Position numbers and translations under genes: made by a program. This document shows, piece after piece, positions 4,748-7,049 of a DNA stretch of 7,049 bases. The DNA lies in contig JAMFST010000454.1 of assembly GCA_026225435.1 (NCBI GenBank), positions 1 to 7,049 on the forward strand, read 5' to 3'. Every line of letters begins with the position of its first letter. The first letter of the stretch is position 1. This DNA comes from Labilithrix luteola. GTDB lineage: Bacteria; Myxococcota_A; Polyangia; Polyangiales; Polyangiaceae. The notes under the pieces were generated by a model. The model saw only the letters and a program-made list of their open reading frames with translations. It did no database searches and was not told where the DNA came from.

Positions 4748-6091
4748 ATGAAGTTTCCGTCGCCTCGCGTCTTCGTTCTCCGCGGTGTCCAGGCCATCGA
4801 TCCGTCGCAAGAGCTGGACGCCGAGGTCGACGTGGTCGTGGAGAACGGGGTCATCACCCGTCTCGGCCGCGATGCCGCCGCCGGCTTCCAGGGTCCGAGC
4901 GGCAGCGGGCCGGATGGCACGATCGAGATCGACGGCCACGGAAAGTGGCTCCTTCCCGGCCTGGTGGATCTGCACGCGCACCTGCGCGAGCCCGGGCAGG
5001 AAGGAAAAGAGAACCTCGAGAGCGGCCTCTTCGCCGCCGCCGCGGGCGGCTTCACCGACGTGTGCGCGATGCCCAACACGCGCCCGGTGAACGACTCGCC
5101 GCTCATCACCGAGCTGCTCCTGCGCCGGGCGCGCGAGCTGTCGCCGGTGCGCATGCACCCGATCGGCGCCATCACCGTGGGCCAGAAGGGGGAAGAGCTC
5201 ACCGAGATGGCCGCCTTGAAGGAGGCGGGCGCCATCGCCGTCTCCGACGACGGCCGCTGCGTCACCTCGAGCGCGCTCATGCGTCGCGCGCTGGAGTACG
5301 CCCGCACCTTCGACCTTCCACTCATCCAGCACGCCGAGGATCACGCCCTCACCGCCGGCGCGGAGATGCACGAAGGGGCGGTCTCCACCCGCCTCGGCCT
5401 GCGCGGCTGGCCCCGCGTCGCCGAGGACATCATCGTCGCCCGGGACCTGATCCTTGCAGAGTACACGCAGGCTCGCTACCACGTGGCGCACCTGTCGACC
5501 CTGGGCGCCGCGCGCCTGGTGCGGGAGGCGAAGTCGCGCGGCCTGGCCGTGACGGCCGAGGTGACGCCGCATCACCTGCTCCTCACGCACGAGGCGGTGA
5601 TGGGCTACCGCACCGCGTGCAAGGTGAACCCGCCGCTGCGCGAGGAGGAGGACGTCGAGGCGCTGCGCCAGGCGCTGGCCGACGGGACCATCGACTGCGT
5701 CGCCACCGACCACGCCCCCCACGGCCCGGCCGACAAGGACGTCCCCTTCGCCGACGCGGCGCCGGGGATGATCGGCCTCGAGATCTGCCTGCCGCTGCTG
5801 CTCGGGCTGGTGAAGAAGGGTGCGCTCCCGCTTGGCCGCCTGGTGGACTCGCTCACCCGGGCGCCGGCGAAGGTGGCCGGCCTGACCGCGCCGCGGCTGG
5901 CCGAGTCGGCGCGCGCCGATTTCGTCCTCCTCGACCCCGCCTACCGCTGGACCATCGACCCTTCCCGCCTCGTGAGCCGCTCGAAGAACACGCCGTTCGC
6001 CGGGGTCGCGGTCGAGGGGCGGGTCGAGCTCACGGTGTCGGCTGGACGCATCGCGTTCGCCGTGGCACCGGCAGCGGCGGAGATCCGGTAA
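4748..6091 (+). CDS. pyrC: Dihydroorotase, class I
   Basis: PyrC converts N-carbamoyl-L-aspartate to dihydroorotate, the third step of de novo UMP synthesis, in the cytoplasm. The 447-residue protein is a complete amidohydrolase-fold class I enzyme. DLHAHLREPG (74-83) gives metal ligands His76 and His78 and substrate-binding Arg80. MPNTRP (108-113) holds the conserved Asn110. The VSDDG segment (165-169) carries the Asp expected to bridge the metals where other dihydroorotases use a carboxylated Lys. QHAED has His195, VAHLS has His248, NPPLR is at 294-298, and ATDHAPH (319-325) holds catalytic Asp321. All key residues are present. A weak Shine-Dalgarno (GAGAAG, 4735-4740) precedes the ATG. Stop TAA is 10 bases before the carA ATG, so the two are almost certainly co-transcribed. 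A long open frame on the opposite strand is an artefact of GC-rich codons. Confidence 0.97.
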   Translation: MKFPSPRVFVLRGVQAIDPSQELDAEVDVVVENGVITRLGRDAAAGFQGPSGSGPDGTIEIDGHGKWLLPGLVDLHAHLREPGQEGKENLESGLFAAAAGGFTDVCAMPNTRPVNDSPLITELLLRRARELSPVRMHPIGAITVGQKGEELTEMAALKEAGAIAVSDDGRCVTSSALMRRALEYARTFDLPLIQHAEDHALTAGAEMHEGAVSTRLGLRGWPRVAEDIIVARDLILAEYTQARYHVAHLSTLGAARLVREAKSRGLAVTAEVTPHHLLLTHEAVMGYRTACKVNPPLREEEDVEALRQALADGTIDCVATDHAPHGPADKDVPFADAAPGMIGLEICLPLLLGLVKKGALPLGRLVDSLTRAPAKVAGLTAPRLAESARADFVLLDPAYRWTIDPSRLVSRSKNTPFAGVAVEGRVELTVSAGRIAFAVAPAAAEIR

Positions 6092-6101
6092 AGAAGCCAC
6101 C

Positions 6102-7049
6102 ATGAGCGGAGACACGTCGCGCGCCCACCTCGTCCTCGCGGACGGAATGTCTTCCCTGGTCGCGCCCTCGGCGCGGATGTCGTCGCCGTCGGCGAGGCGG
6201 TCTTCACCACCGGGATGACCGGCTACGAGGAGATCCTCACCGACCCGTCCTACTCCGGGCAGCTGGTGACCATGACCGCGCCGGAGATCGGCAACGTCGG
6301 CATCAACAGCGAGGACAGCGAGTCGCTCGACGACAAGCCGAGCGCCGCCGGCCTCATCGTCCGCCAGGCGAGCCCCATCGCCTCCAACTGGCGCAGCAAG
6401 AGCACCCTGCACGAGTGGCTCGCTCGCAGTGGCATCGCCGGCATCGAGGGGATCGACACGCGCCGGCTCACCCGCCACCTGCGCGACCACGGGGCGCAGA
6501 ACGCCGCCTTCGGCACCGTCCCGGTCGACGACCTCCTCGTCCGCGCCCGCTCCGCCCCCGACATGAACGGGCTCGACCTGGTCGGCCAGGTGGCCCCCAA
6601 GGAGCCGTACGCCTTCCGCCAGGGGCGCGGCTACTGGCACCCCGATGCCGACGCCATGCTCCGCGCCAGCCGCATCACCACCGAGCGCCGCCGCGTCGTC
6701 GCCATCGACTACGGCACCAAGAAGAACATCCTGCGCTGCCTGGTCGACGCCGGCTGCGAGGTCACCTGCGTCCCGCCGACGTACACGGCCAGGCAGATCC
6801 TCGACCTCGATCCGGACGGGGTCTTCCTCTCCAACGGCCCGGGAGATCCCGCGGCGCTGACCCAGGCGGTCGGCACCGTCCGCGATCTGCTGGGGAAGAA
6901 GCCCATCTTCGGCATCTGCCTCGGCCACCAGCTGCTTGGCATCGCACTCGGCGGTAAAACTGAGAAGATGGCGCAGGGCCATCGCGGCGCCAACCATCCG
7001 GTGAAAAACCTGAAAACCGGCCGCGTCGAAATCACCAGCCAGAACCACG
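6102..7049 (+). CDS. carA: Carbamoyl-phosphate synthase small subunit, frameshifted near its start and cut by the right edge
   Basis: CarA is the glutaminase subunit that releases ammonia from glutamine for the CarB synthase, feeding pyrimidine and arginine synthesis. From ATG 6102 the frame reads MSGDTSRAHLVLADG, the expected CarA N-terminus. It then meets TGA at 6216-6218 if read straight on. The conserved body is in another frame from about 6149: VFPGRALGADVVAVGEAVFTTGMTGYEEILTDPSYSGQ, GIEGIDTRRLTRHLR, SNGPGDP, and GICLGHQLLGIALGG with the nucleophile Cys at 6917-6919. One base appears lost between 6144 and 6150 (GGAATGTC), for instance an A of a GGAAAT or a C of GGAACT. The catalytic His and Glu lie past the window end. 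No start codon exists in the body frame before ATG 6215, which would cut off the conserved N-terminal core. It follows pyrC by 10 bases with no clear Shine-Dalgarno. A sequencing or assembly error is more likely than loss, as carA is usually needed. Confidence 0.9.

Noticed and set aside
4706..7048. Long minus-strand open frame (780 codons) opposite pyrC and carA
   Set aside because: It lies wholly antisense to clearly conserved genes, is rich in Arg/Ala/Val/Gly, and has no recognisable domain. GC-rich codon bias keeps such frames open.

Overview
This is a high-GC bacterial window with GC-rich third codon positions. It most resembles a myxobacterial or related deltaproteobacterial (Polyangia-like) chromosome. 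That placement is an inference from base composition, the abundance of Ala/Pro-linker envelope proteins, a Cys-rich lipoprotein with four-cysteine repeats, and a TPR membrane protein. No marker gene here proves it.

Layout. Position 1-275 (minus) is the N-terminus of a GlnD/DUF294-type nucleotidyltransferase that runs off the left edge. Diverging from it are two tandem paralogues of an OmpA-domain lipoprotein (479-1063 and 1169-1762, plus), each followed by a hairpin. The first copy carries an in-frame TAG at codon 41, exactly where the second copy has Glu41 (GAG); the rest of its frame is intact and about 60% identical to copy 2. Facing them is a 304-residue Cys-rich lipoprotein gene (1858-2772, minus). 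A tRNA-Leu(CAG) gene (2944-3027, plus) follows, with a plausible promoter and a strong symmetric terminator, then a compact cluster of further hairpins (3089-3171). A TPR membrane protein gene (3243-4286, minus) converges on this cluster. Behind it is a small double-CxxC protein gene (4425-4685, minus), which diverges from pyrC (4748-6091, plus; dihydroorotase). pyrC is followed after 10 bases by carA (6102 to the right edge; carbamoyl-phosphate synthase small subunit).

How the genes fit together. pyrC and carA form a pyrimidine-biosynthesis operon: CarA supplies glutamine-derived ammonia for carbamoyl phosphate (shared with arginine synthesis), and PyrC closes carbamoyl-aspartate to dihydroorotate. 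As printed, carA has a one-base (-1) disruption at about 6144-6150, so the start codon and the conserved body lie in different frames. The left half is mostly cell-envelope genes: two peptidoglycan-binding lipoproteins and one Cys-rich lipoprotein.

The window therefore has two apparent coding lesions (OmpA copy 1 and carA). They may be true mutations or assembly errors. I see no convincing new defence, mobile or CRISPR-like system. The most unusual structures are the hairpin pair with complementary tetraloops after the tRNA, the amber-interrupted duplicate, and the repeat architecture of the Cys-rich lipoprotein.
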